64,000 nt of DNA from Scolanthus callimorphus (Eukaryota > Cnidaria > Anthozoa > Actiniaria > Edwardsiidae), in contig CM066924.1 of assembly GCA_033964015.1 (NCBI GenBank), positions 22,440,280 to 22,504,279 of the forward strand. Direction: 5' to 3'. Below, in pieces: positions 37,278 to 48,819 of the stretch. Made by a program: the position numbers and the translations under genes. The notes beneath the pieces were generated by a model. It did no database searches and was not told the DNA's origin. It saw nothing but the letters and a program-made list of their open reading frames with translations. Each line of letters opens with the position of its first letter. The first letter of the stretch is position 1.

Positions 37278-37888
37278 TTATCCAACCTTTCAGGAACTGG
37301 GCCCCGGTCTTCAGATGAAAATGTTTTTCTGTTATAAAGTTACTATGTTAAAATATACAATGTTTCACTGCAGTCCCTGTTAGCCAGCTGTCTTATTTAT
37401 TTTTGAATTACATTTTTATGTAATTATCTATTCATTTGCTAGCAATATCAATATTATCATGATTATTTAAAATTTGTTTATGTATAACTTAAATTTCGTT
37501 CGTCTTCTTTCTGTTCCTCCTTATTCCTTATCTTTCTTCAGATCTTTTTATACAAACCTATAAATACCACTGTGTTTTAAAGCCCAAAGCAAACGGAGAC
37601 CTTGCAATACCAGATCAAAATATCGCTATTTACACAGTATACACTCTAGATTTAATGCTTAATTGTTAAAATTTGAATGAGAAGTTTTAATTCCACCTAC
37701 AAATGTTCGCGCGCGCTAGTCGTTGACTGTGTGAATCGTGAATGAATGGGGAATAGAAATAATTGAAAAATTCATTTGGTTTTGCCATTGCAACCAGCAA
37801 AAGTGCACCCAAAGAGTGTAAATCTAAACTTACAAAATAATGTACTGTAAAATACTCACCTATTTAATTAATAAAGCAATTATTCGGC
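37278..37888. other. Intergenic region between divergent genes
   Basis: Between the minus-strand SKI/DAC-like gene and the plus-strand genes to the right. AT-rich; no clear TATA box or other defined element seen. Confidence 0.4.
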
Positions 37889-38209
37889 ATGATTCCCCGC
37901 TATCGAACACAAAGAACGCCATGTTTGGCGCATCTGAAAAGAACGAAGAACACAAAAACTGAGGAGGACTGGAGCGAAAATCCCGAACCGGAAGTAAAAG
38001 AAGCACTTTTATTTCCGGTCACTCGGAATGAGCTTTATTTTATATTTCATCGTTGTGATGAGGAGACATCCGTTCCTAAATTGTTAAAAAATGTATTTAG
38101 GAATCTAAATGATTCGATTGAAAATCACGAAACAAAACTTATAGGACTGATTCGAGAGTTTCGGTGCTTGATGATGGTGGATTTTTTATTTCCGGTTCCG
38201 GTTCGATGA
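37889..38209 (+). CDS. Uncharacterised 106-aa open frame
   Basis: ATG 37889 to TGA 38207-38209. The C-terminal half looks protein-like and helical (KLLKNVFRNLNDSIENHETK), and codon use is not low-complexity. I recognise no family. It ends about 100 bases before the next gene's start and could be a separate small gene or a chance frame. Confidence 0.3.
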   Translation: MIPRYRTQRTPCLAHLKRTKNTKTEEDWSENPEPEVKEALLFPVTRNELYFIFHRCDEETSVPKLLKNVFRNLNDSIENHETKLIGLIREFRCLMMVDFLFPVPVR

Positions 38210-38315
38210 GAGCCCGCTATCAGCTGACCTTACACATTCCAACTTTGTAACACAAGGATTGCCTAGGAACTGACGTGGAATATCAATTCGGTTGTAGCTT
38301 CATATTAAAGGAAAA

Positions 38316-39767
38316 ATGTCTAAAACTCTAGGTTATGGATTTGATTATTTCATCGACAGTCCAAAGCAAACAGCTACAAAACGGCTAGGACACAAAAAGT
38401 TCTGGTAAGTGAAATACTGGAGTTGTTAGAGGTATGCATGCATAATAGCACGCAAGAATATCGTAGTTTTCTCTGTCCTGGGTTATTACAAATAAAGGAC
38501 TCAATATAACCCAATAGTCAGAACCAGAAATCCATAGAAATCCTTTATCATGCTTCGTTCTCACTTTCAAGAAATGGAGAGAACTGCCCTAAAACAGTAA
38601 ATTAGTTTGGGATTAGGGTAAGGATGGGGTTTTGGTCTGCTTTAGATATGATTTTTACTGTATATTCTTCGTTCTATATTTGATAAATTGAATAAATGCC
38701 ATAAAATTAGCCACCCAAACCAGTTAACTGCCTCGTGGCCGAGTATAGTGCTTATAATGATGGCCATCGTGCTTTACAATTTTCCAAAATTGGAACACTA
38801 ATTCCTGAAATTTATGGGTAGGTTATGGTAATGTGGAACCGTCCCCTCCACCACCACCCCTCTGGAATTTCCAATCCCTTCCGTGGGGTGGGGGGGGGAC
38901 ATTTTCTGGAACCAACATTGTTTCTGACAACCTAATTCTTGCTACCACTTTGTGGTCCACAGGAATGTTGCCATCCATGCTGTGGTTTCATGGGGTGTTG
39001 CTTGGTCACAGCTTGTGATTGGCCAGCTCTTCCTGCCATTCTATTTACAGCTATTCATGATTATATTCAAGCTTGTGGTTGTCATAGTAACAGAGCCTCC
39101 CGTTGGGGTAAGTGTGAAAATAAACTCATCTAAACATGGTTATAGCAGAGTTAAATCTGTGGGACCTGGGAGGGAGAAAACAAATTATCCAACCCTGTTC
39201 TAGAGAATCTTAGCCTGGGTGGAGACTCTGGTATCCAGGGTAAGAGAATCTCTGAAAACCTGCAAAAACATACCCTGTTCAATAAAATGTTTACCCATAT
39301 AGTAAAGGAGTACCCCTCACCCTTGTAGTTACAGATCTTGTATATGCTAAATTTGGATGCTGAGAATGGACATTTGTCTTCAGGTATATGGTCATCTTTT
39401 TTTCAATCCACAGTTTGGTTACAGTATGATCTACTGTGTCTTTGCCTACTGTGCACTTTTTGTCCAGTCAAGTGGAACATTATTTGGCTGCATTTTGCTG
39501 AGTTCATTATGCTATGGCATTCAAATTCTCAGCCACATCTTTTTGGAAGGCAGCTTCCAGCCTACAGATCGGCCAGTCAAAGGAGATGGAATCATATTTC
39601 AAATTTGTGATGCAGCTAATGAATTTTTCTTGGCTGAGTTCCACTTTGGTTTGGTCCTGTTTATGCGATGTGGTTTGTTACCAGTGCTTCAGTGGAGATC
39701 TGATGTAGAGCTGAAGAAAGCTATGGACAGACATCAAGAAATAAAATATGGCAGAAAAGCTGCATAA
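38316..39767 (+). CDS. Multipass membrane protein, 3 exons, weak Mpo1/DUF962-like features
   Basis: Exons 38316-38404, 38963-39107 and 39384-39767; GT-AG junctions with matching phases; 205 aa. The N-terminus MSKTLGYGFDYFID is followed by GHKKFWNVAIHAVVSWGVAW, and long hydrophobic stretches follow (LVIGQLFLPFYLQLFMIIFK, IYCVFAYCALFVQ, LFGCILLSSLCYGIQILSHI). The motif QILSHIFLEG and the early Tyr/His pattern remind me of the Mpo1/DUF962 family (fatty-acid alpha-oxidation in the endoplasmic reticulum). The likeness is weak. The C-terminus is charged (DVELKKAMDRHQEIKYGRK). The gene structure is well supported; the function is open. Confidence 0.75.
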
Positions 39768-39989
39768 GACAATATTTTGACAAGTTCAGCTTTTCAATTC
39801 AGAACTAGGCAAAAATACAATATTAATTGTAGCTTGTAAGTAAAACCACCTTTTTCATGCCAGTCTAAATATAGAGATGCCAGCCTCAGGGACACATCAA
39901 GGTGAAAAGAAAAGTCTTCTTCCATTTTCAAATCAGCTTTCCATTTTCAAAATTACAAATGGGTTCCTGCAAAAAAATGTTATCATAAT

Positions 39990-40080
39990 GCTACGGCTAA
40001 ACTAGGACACATGCAGTGTGCAACATTTGTGTCCTGCATGCTTCCCCAAGTGGCTAAAATAGGACATATTACATGCAGGT
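39990..40080. repeat. Fragment of the GCTACGGCTAAAC element
   Basis: GCTACGGCTAAACTAGGACA and CATTTGTGTCCTGCATGCTT match the outer element at 54229-54685. Only the left part is preserved. C-rich and CACACA simple sequence follows at about 40120-40215. Confidence 0.65.
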
Positions 40081-40215
40081 CTCAGAAACCCAAAACGTGT
40101 GGTTCCAAATAATATCTATTCCCCCCCATTGAAGGGTATTGAAAAGTAACCTCCCCCCCACACTCACACACACACTGTAACCCTACCCCCCCCCCCCCCC
40201 AAACACACACACACT

Positions 40216-40863
40216 CTACAATTTCAAAAGGAAAATACAGTATTTGTATGGAAGAAATCAGGTAAATTACAGAGTATGATGATAAGCAGATATGCACGAA
40301 AGAAAACAAATGAATGGAAGGATACCTAATAGTGTAACATCTCTCTATCAAGAATAAACAATACCAAGACAATGAAATAAGATGTTAATTCTGTTTATTG
40401 TTGTTATTCAGTCCAGCAAGTCTACAATCAAGCATTATTAACACTGTCATACTCATACTGCAGAAGCTCTTTTTGATTTGGAATGAATTTTCAAGAATTT
40501 GAGTGAACAAAATCTAAATGATGCATGTAATTTTTACATCAAATTTTAATAAGTTTAACTTTCTAGAAGCAGTTTTCAACACCTTAGCTGAAAGGATCAA
40601 CTAAACAAAACACATTTCTCAACCTTGGCTGTATGCTACCAGTACATATTAATTTTTGTTTATGAAAGTAAATGATTTTCTAAATGCATCATACTTTAGG
40701 GTTTTCACAAAAAAATAATACACCCTAATGAATAATCAGCACACATTAAGTACATTCATTAAGTAGTTGATAATTACAATAATATGATTATAATGATGTC
40801 AATTTAATGTTTTAGATATAACTTGATAATATTGATTAATTTAGGTCAATATTAGCCATAAAT
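40216..40863. other. Intergenic, AT-rich, no recognised gene
   Basis: The 3' flank of the perilipin gene. Several AATAAA-like words on the minus strand could include its polyadenylation site. Nothing else seen. Confidence 0.4.
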
Positions 40864-43800
40864 CTAAGACTCTGGCTCTGTATCATCCTCAATTTCCTCC
40901 ATACTGATTTCAAGCTTGTTCAAGTCTTCATCCGATACGATCTGTGGGATGATCCATTGGACCGGGCGGGATGATAGGACATACTCGGTGATCACTTGGC
41001 TTGGTACAAACACATAAGCGAGGGCTTTGTCTTTTGCGTCCGTGATGGGTTGGACAGTGGTTTTAGTCAAGCTGAGTATGGCGGCTGGAAGGTCTTTAAC
41101 ATCATGAGCCTGATAAAAGATAGCATTTATTTTAATCATACCTTCATTAAATTGAGGTCCGTCTGTGTCTAAAATCCAAGAGTTTCTAACAAATGTGTGA
41201 TTCCAAAAAATTCCAGAAAGGTAGGGGGCTCAATTTTCGTCTATTTCACATAGAAAAACTATACTTTTCATTGGGTAGGGGTAGGGGGTCATATCCCTAG
41301 TGCGGGATATGTATGGTTTCTGGAATCACACAAAAGGATTTAGCACCACACCTAAGTGAAAACAGCTAAGGTATGTCCATTACATTCCATATGAGGTGTA
41401 AATTCTCGATCCTTGACTTGGGATGCAAGATCACTGATGCATTTGTTGCCAAATATAGCTACTGCAGTTGATTTTCCCAAGAGAAGAAAGTTGGATTCAA
41501 GATATTCAGCAGAAAGTGTGGGAGCCCAAGGTCAGGTCCCCCCTGACCAAGGCAAAAATGTTATGCCTTTTAAAAAATACAAAGTACAGTATTGGGGCCA
41601 GGTAAAGTTTTCAAGGTCACTTGATGTAAATTAAAGTAAAGTTCCAGGTAATACTTACGTCAGCAAAGGCAAATACAAATTCCTTGGCGGAAACAATGAC
41701 TTCTCCAGAGATCTTGGTGGCTGTATTTGGGAAGTACATGTAAGCATTGTAGACTTGCCTGGTGGTTTCTTTTGTCTTCTCAGCAATTCCAGTCAGGCGC
41801 TCCTGGGCGGCAGAAACCTACACAAAGGAGATCCAGCAGTGGCTATTACTTACAGGAGAGTGACATTGGGGGATAGGGTATAGGCATAGGCATTCGTGGG
41901 ATAGGCATTTGTGGGGCCAGACCACAGGGAGCCCCTTAGGATGAATGTGGGGGAAACATAAAAGGGAACATTATTTATTAATAAATAAAAATGTTTCACT
42001 TACAGCACCAACAGTTGCTTGGACAGGCTTGTATGTCATGAGGGTTCTCCTGCCCCTCCTTGTCACCCTCTTACCGAGGTGTGTCGCTCTCACCACCACG
42101 CCCTTGTCACTGTCTTTATCAGCAGTCTCTAGCTCCTCTATATCCTCCTGGCAATTGCCATCTGTAGGCAGGGCAATCTCGGCAAGGAGCTCACTGAAAG
42201 AGATGACATCACTGGCTTTGGATGTCAGCATCTTGGTAACAGTCATGTTCTGGACATTTTCATAGTACTCATTGGCACGGCTTGTCACGGCAGTCTTGGT
42301 TATCTCACAGATCTGGAATATAGATGGCATTGTCAATGATGTTAGTATTAGAAACAATAGCAATTTGATTTAAAGTGAAGACAATTTTCCATTGGCATAT
42401 ACAATTTTTTGGATGCTGAAGATATGTGTTCCAGCATTTTGAGAGCTAGTTCATTGGAGAGTTGTGCATTCATACTTTCTCCCATGTCAAGGAAATAAAT
42501 TTGCAAAAACCATTTGCAGGGCATCCTTAAATAGCATGACATCCTAAGAGTTGTTGTTCTATTTAAGAATGTACTTAGGTGCATGTCAAAGCACTGTCCC
42601 CTTGCAACATTTGAATTACTGTGATGCAATTATAATGTAGCTGTTAATTAATGTATATGAAAATAATTTATGTAATGCATGTAATGTACTGCATGTGGAT
42701 TTTGGAATTTCCCTACCTCAGAAGGAGTCTTGGTGATGACAGGGAATTTCTCTTCGACCTTAGCCAAGGTTTCACTTGCAACATGGTCAATTGTTGCCAC
42801 TGCAAAACAATGGGATTATCATGAAATACAATAACACTAACAACAGAAACATAAACAACTTTAAGGAACTGAGGTTTTCTTTTCATGTCACAATGCATAT
42901 TCCTTTGATCTAAACCACTTCAAAATACATATTTATTTTGGAGTTAGGCTGTTAAGCAGGGAGTGTGTTCAGAATTTACTGAATTTAATACCAATAATAT
43001 AAGTTTAATTTAAATTAATAAAATGTATTACTATAACTTATAATATAACATTACTTCCTTTTGAGAAAAATTATCTATTACAGTTACAAGAGAAATAAAA
43101 TAAACTTGAAATGAAATTAAGGTAATTCCCCTGAAATAAAACTTGTCGTAGAATTTTTTTCTTAATTTGTCTATTTACTATTTAGTATATAAGGAATGAA
43201 AATATCAAATAAAAAGAGGGGGTGCCCATGCTCGTTTAGAAACTGTGATGGCGCAAACATACCCCATTTTTAGTGCCTGAGGGCTATTTTTGAAGGAATA
43301 CGTGAAACAAGAAAATTGTGATAAAATGCTCACTAATGAAGCAATCCAGTTCGCTTGCAAGTTTGAACAGAACTGTTGGATGCTTCACTACCTAGGACGA
43401 ACAGTGGAATGTTTAATTTTCTATGTGTGTTGACGCTACTCTTGAAAATGTGCAAAAATGTGCGCACCGCTCGTGATAATTTAAGAGTCTTTGGTGTCTC
43501 ATTTTGGGGCTTTTTATGACGATAGCTCAAAAACTTGTCGTGGAAATTTCTTTAAACTTTTTTTATAACAGGGGAATGATAGTTTTATCAAAATGGTAAA
43601 ATAAAAAATGGGGGTGCCCAATCTTGTTTTCGCGCAATATCCCAAAAAGCGACTTTTTCTTGGTGTTTCTCGCTCAAATGGGCTATGCCATAAAAAATGT
43701 GTACCCCCCCGGTTGAGGACCTACTAAATACGATTACCCCAAAGAATTCTTTAGTTCATGTGCTCACCCTGAAGAATTCTTTAATTTTGACGAATTTTCA

Positions 43801-44689
43801 GCAGTTACCCCCAAGAATTTTACAGTCACCCCAAGAATTTTGCATTTTCAGGCCTTGACCCCCAAGAATTCTTTAGTCTTAATCGCTGCTACCCCAAAGA
43901 ATTCTTTCAACCTTCAAGCTCCTACCCTGAAGAATTCCTTGGTCCTCAACCCGGGGGGTAAAAATTTTTTATGGCATAGCCCAATGGGGATATTTAGCTT
44001 GCGCGCGCGCGCTCGATTGCGTCATTTTCGAACGAATTGATCGCGCGTCCATGCGCAGAACAGCGTGCGCCGTGCAAAACAGGGGAATAACCTTAAAATG
44101 ACTTTTCCAACAAATCGTGATGCATATTATTCATTGAATAGAAGCTTTTGTCATTCTGGGCATGAAATAATCAGCGTAGCTCTTATGTCTCTGTCTTGTG
44201 CCTTGCTTGTGAAATCGGTTATTTTCCACGAGAATTGCTTCTTATATTAGATTTTTCAGGCGAATACCCGAGAATGGGTTTATACCGAAGAAAACTAAGA
44301 AAAGAAGGGAAAGACAGAAATGACGATTTAGCTTTTTGATCAAAAAGTCGAAGAAAAAGTCACATAGAAGTGAGAAGAAAGTTGATTTAATTACCTGGGT
44401 CCTCAACTTTTCCAACAACGGGCTTGGCCAAAGCTAAGGCAGTATTCGTCGCTGTCTGGATGATGGGTTTCGAGGCAGCAGCAGCGACGGAGATAGTTGT
44501 TTCCCCTGCTTGGCAAGCCATCTTGGTGACTGAATTCTTCTCTTTCACGGTATCGTAGATTTGTGAGAGTTGCTCCATGGCAGCCATTACGACAGGCAAC
44601 TCATAAAGACGCGAAGAAAACGACTTCGATTCTGGCGTTTCTACGCCATTTTCTACCTTTTGAGGCATTTCGACATCGGCAGCAGCCAT
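40864..44689 (-). CDS. Perilipin (PAT family lipid-droplet protein), 5 exons
   Basis: Exons 44395-44689, 42717-42799, 42004-42312, 41659-41817 and 40864-41109; all introns GT-AG with agreeing phases; 363 aa, the usual perilipin size. The N-terminal PAT-type segment is SFSSRLYELPVVMAAMEQLS followed by the helical stretch IYDTVKEKNSVTKMACQAGE and ASKPIIQTATN. Downstream, 11-mer-like amphipathic helices (ALALAKPVVGKVED, HVASETLAKVEEKFP) and an acidic, basic-patched central exon are followed by a C-terminal helical region with VIVSAKEFVFAFAD. The tail is acidic (EISMEEIEDDTEPE). Perilipins coat lipid droplets and control lipase access. Intron 1 carries a MITE at 43679-43983. Confidence 0.88.
43679..43983. 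repeat. MITE with internal AAGAATTCTTT array, in perilipin intron 1
   Basis: The ends are GGGCTATGCCATAAAAAATG and the inverse TTTTTTATGGCATAGCCC. Between them about seven CCCCAAAGAATTCTTT-type units recur, each centred on the palindrome AAGAATTCTT. A 3-bp AAT flanks both ends, possibly the target duplication. Confidence 0.78.
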
Positions 44690-45825
44690 TCTTAAAGTTT
44701 AAAGAGAAGTATTTCGTTCTAAACGCAGTAAAACTCAACCGATAAGTTCACTATTCGAAGCTCACTCCTCTTTCGCTTTCCGAAAGCGTATTTATTTTCG
44801 AAGAGTTTCGAACCTTGTACTCAGCCTCACTTCAATAAGCCAATTAGAAACGGTATTTTATTGTGAACTCTCTTGCGTCATAAGTATTGACCAATCAGAA
44901 TGTTTGTTATGTCGCTGGTCATATCATTGGCCATGATGTAATGCGAACAAAGTTCATTTTGAGTAAAGTGCGCAAAATGTCGCGAGAATTCCGAGCGAAG
45001 TCCATGAACCTCATGCATATCTGCAACGAAAACAGCAAAAAAACAAAGGATTTATTCCATTCTTTGTTGCAAATGAATATTTTCTCCGCTTGCATTCTGC
45101 CATGCTTACTCTAGTACCAGGCAAAAAAGGTATAGTAAAGTAGTTACGTTTTAAGGGTCATTTTTTCAGCAATGTCATTCAAGGTCACAGTGGAAAGTCG
45201 TGACTGAACAAATAAAAAACTTCGTTTTGTGAATTCTAATTTTAGAAATACTGGATATACATATGATCTAGAGACCCAATTTTGTATTCAAAGGGAATTA
45301 GCTCAAATAATCTAAGAGATTACATTGTTTATATTGCAAAGATGCTGTCGAGTCCAAAGGCGCGGATTCAGCAACAGATGGCAAAAGTCCAGAGTCAAGA
45401 AATATAGATTTAGAGTGAACATAAACAAAAAACCACAAATAACACCAGAGTAAACATGCTTTGGGTAGAGAATCAAAACATGTAACCACGGCAAAATAGG
45501 ATGCAGTCGATCGGAAGCTACAGGCAGATGTCATATAATATTTTCAGTACCTTCTCGAATATTAAAACAGGGCTTAGGCGGTACTCTTGCTAGCTACTGT
45601 ATTTGCAGGGTAGCCAGCAAAATATGGTGTGCGATTCAGGAAAACCCTAAATTTCTGATTAGAAGACTGCAAAACATCTTTAAAAAGATTTTTAAAAAAG
45701 AGGTAAAAAGCGGGATGCGGGATCTTAGGCCCGTTGGCTCGTATGGTTTCGGGGGATTCGTACGAAAAACAACCGGTGCACACTAGCGACATAACGACAT
45801 AAGAACGTTGTGTTGCAACGAAATT
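44690..45825. other. Perilipin promoter region and gene-free stretch
   Basis: Directly upstream of the perilipin start, CCAATTAG and CCAATCAG (plus-strand reading) lie at about 44838 and 44893. I see no TATA box at the usual distance. From 45115 to 45825 no gene or clear repeat is evident. Confidence 0.4.
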
Positions 45826-48000
45826 TTATTTTTATTTATTTTATTTTATTTTATTTAGTGGCTTCCATCACGCCGAGCACTATAAACTTATAATATATAA
45901 AATACTGCGACAACACAACAACAACAACAACAACAACAAATGGTCGTGATGCGGGAGAGCTAACGGACTCGCAGTCCCAAGGCGCGCCCCAACACAGTAC
46001 AGCACACTACAAAACGATTGGACAATTAATTAATATAAATATGTAAATCTTGCTAGGTATCTAGCAACAGTCAATTCTTGTTGCCCTACAGTGGGGACAC
46101 AAGGACTTCCAAGACCGGACCCGGTCACTGTCAAAGAATAGTTCAAGTTTACTAAAGTACAGACGGTTCAGTTTGTTTTTAAAAGTGCAGAAAGAGGGCG
46201 CAGCTCTGGTCTCAGTTGGTAGATTATTCAAAGAAGTACAATTCTGTTAAAATAGGAATCTCGGAAAAGCGAGGTCCTGAAACGCTGGGGACGGAGATTC
46301 ACATTTGTTGCATTCCTTGTTCGACCAGAATTAAAAGTAACAAACTCATTGAGAGAAAAATGGTAGAGCCCATGGTAAGCCTTATAGAAAAAACAAAGAT
46401 CCTTTGCCTCCAGCCAATAAGAAACAGGAAGCAAGCGCAGCGTTAGCAAGCGCGCCTTGTAATTGGGTCTTTTATTTGGGTCTGGGTCGCAGCAAAGTAT
46501 AAAGCGAGTAGCGCGGCGCTGAACTCCTTCTAGCAGCTTAAGGTCAGAAATACAAGACTGGGGAGCCCAGACTTCGCTTGCGTAGCCAATATGAGAGCGA
46601 ATAAAGGTTAGATATAGTAGTCTTTTGCGGTCAGGCCCTAACTGCGCGCAATGCCGGCGGAGAAAGCCAAGCACACGATTTGCTTTGGCTACAACTGTAG
46701 CAATATGCGCGCTCCACGTTAGCGTGCTGGTGACCGTAACACCGAGATCTTTCTGCGTGTTAGCAACCGTGAGAGCATGTTCTCCCAGGGTGTAGGGCCT
46801 GACCGCAAGAGAGGGGACTGGGCTCAACCGTTTCCTGGAGATACGCAAGACATCACATTTCTTATGATTGAATGACAAACTCCATTCGTTGGACCATTTA
46901 TCCAGCGAGTCTAAATCTTTCTGGAGAACGGTAGTGTCGTCTGGAGTTCGCAGGGGTCTGTAACACTTAGCATCATCAGCGAAGAGGGCAACAGCAGTGT
47001 CAGAGTTGACTGCATCCGGGAGATCGTTGACGTACAGCAGGAATAGGAAGGGGCCTAACAGGCTTCCTTGAGGTACCCCGGAACGGACGACTGACCAATC
47101 GGAAGAAGTGCCATCGACAATAACACGCTGGCGCCTGAAGGACAGGTAGTCTGACAGCCATCGATGTAGATTTCCTGTGACCCCAAACAGGGACAACTTG
47201 TATAGTAACTTATGGTGCGGCACTGAGTCAAATGCCTTGGAAAAATCCAAGTAGATAATGTCACTCTCAAGACCGGAATCAAGGGCAGTTCCGAGTTCGT
47301 GAAGGACAGCCAAGAGTTGGGTGACGCACGACCTTCCACCGATGAAACCATGTTGGATAGACGATAGTAGCTCCCGCACATGCGCTATTAAGTGGTTGAG
47401 AACACACCTCTCACACACCTTGCTGACAATAGATAACAGGGATATAGGCCTGTAGTTAGAAACTTCAGACTTTTTCCCCTTCTTGAACACGGGGGTAACA
47501 TTAGCGTCCTTCCATTCCGCAGGTAGACGACCCGAGCGTAACGACAGATTGAACAACTCACAAAGGGAGGGAGCTAATTGGTCAGCACACTCGCGCAGCA
47601 GTCTTGGATGGAGACCGTCAGGACCGGGAGTCTTACTAGGATCCAGACGCTGGAGCGCAGAGATAACTTCAGCTGGAGTTAGCGTTAGATCACTTAAAAC
47701 GCTCTCAGTATAGGGAGTTGAAGATATGCTCGAGGGAGCCGAGTCGTCAGGGTTGAACGTTGACGAGAAAAGTTGCAGAATGCACTGGCTTTAGCGCCAG
47801 GAGATGAATAAGAGCAGTCATCCAAAACAACTGAGTCCGGCACAGACGAACGTTTGGCGATTCTGTTGAAGTAAGACCAGAAGCGCGCTGGATTGGAGAA
47901 ACAGTTATCAGAAATATCCTGTAGATAGGCGACGCGCTTTGCGCGGACAAGGTATTTCGCATGGGAACGCATGGGAAAATAAACGCATGGGAAAATAATT
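45826..48000 (-). mobile_element. 5'-truncated non-LTR retrotransposon (CR1/Jockey-like group)
   Basis: On the minus strand the element runs from about 48000 to an AAATA-rich tail at 45826-45856 (TAAATAAAATAAAATAAAAT). It carries the reverse transcriptase and C-terminal region described at 46228. The 5' part including any endonuclease is missing. Three CGCATGGGAA repeats lie at the truncated end (about 47958-47995). An AAC microsatellite, (ACA)n, lies at 45909-45940 within the 3' untranslated region. Confidence 0.85.
46228..48000 (-). pseudogene. Reverse transcriptase ORF2 fragment with one frame break
   Basis: Recognisable blocks are TPGPDGLHPRLLRE, VTPVFKKGKKSEVSNYRPIS, IIYLDFSKAFDSVPH, SGVPQGSLLGPFLFLLYVND and the catalytic FADDAK. 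A conserved C-terminal region with KDLGVTVTSTLTWSAHI, Y-SEVWAPQ and LEGVQRRATR follows, and it ends at 46228. Upstream of about 47778 the frame changes by one lost base in a run of T; the preceding piece (AKYLVRAKRVAYLQ, RFWSYFNRIAK) is the linker before the polymerase domain. The polymerase part itself is open over more than 500 codons. Exact clade not resolved. Confidence 0.88.
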
Positions 48001-48059
48001 AAAATAACCACAAATTTTGTTCGCGTCATTTCTTTCTCTGTGTCGCAAGACCAAGCATG

Positions 48060-48553
48060 AAGGCCCGTTCACACGCCGCGATTTTCAGCTGCGATTTTCA
48101 GCAGGGTCCGGTGTCATATCACGCGGGTGTGAACGACCGGCGATATTAGAGCAGATTTTGTATGACTGTGAAAAGTACCGTGAAACGGCGCGGTACTGTC
48201 GCGGTGGCGGTACCGAACCTGGCCTGCTGTAGATACCGAACGAAATCGCGTAGTCGCGGTACGGTCACGGTCGCGGTGTGGTACAGCTCTTTCGCGGCAC
48301 TTTTCACAGTCATACGAAATCTGCTCTATGGCGATTTCGCTTGCGATGTCGCCGCGACGTCGCAGGCGTTTTGAACATGTCCAAATTCCACTGCGATGCG
48401 GGTGCGATTTCTTCGGATCGCCAACAAACGGACAAGTATTGCGCAGAGCATTGTAAATCGCCTGCCGTTCACACCGCACGATATGACGTCGACGATAGCC
48501 GCAGAAATCGCACCTCAAATCGCAGCTGAAATCGCGCCGTGTGAACGGGCCTT
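48060..48553. repeat. MITE (TIR AAGGCCCGTTCACAC) with a nested family B MITE
   Basis: The ends are AAGGCCCGTTCACACGCCGC and the inverse GCGCCGTGTGAACGGGCCTT. The interior is rich in GCGATTT words. A complete family B copy (48147-48328) interrupts it. A related element is at 49346-49667 (AAAGGCCCGTTTACAC ... GTAAACAGGTCT). Confidence 0.8.
48147..48328. repeat. MITE family B copy nested in another MITE
   Basis: Ends TAGAGCAGATTTTGTATGAC and GTCATACGAAATCTGCTCTA with terminal TA dinucleotides. The core is GC-rich with GCGGTACGG-like words. Its presence inside the 48060-48553 element shows it inserted later. Confidence 0.85.
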
Positions 48554-48819
48554 AAGTCTCCATCATGCAGCAACGGTATGAAGATGATGACTATAGTCCG
48601 CCATTTTCTAAAATGAAACCCCAACCTACGGGCCTGCACTTACAGCGCACACGCGATGCGCGCGAATCCGCGAGGTTTAAAATCTTAAGAGATTTTAGGA
48701 AAACATTCTAATTGGTCACCCTGTGTTCCAAGGAGCGCGCGCATTGTGACGTAATGGAAGACCGAAAATAAACAAAATGTGAGATATCAGCAGAGAAGAT
48801 TAAATTGAAGGAAAGACGC

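Noticed and set aside
36406..37278. Gly- and Pro-rich frames near 36.4-37.3 kb
   Set aside because: Caused by C/G homopolymers in an inverted-repeat element.
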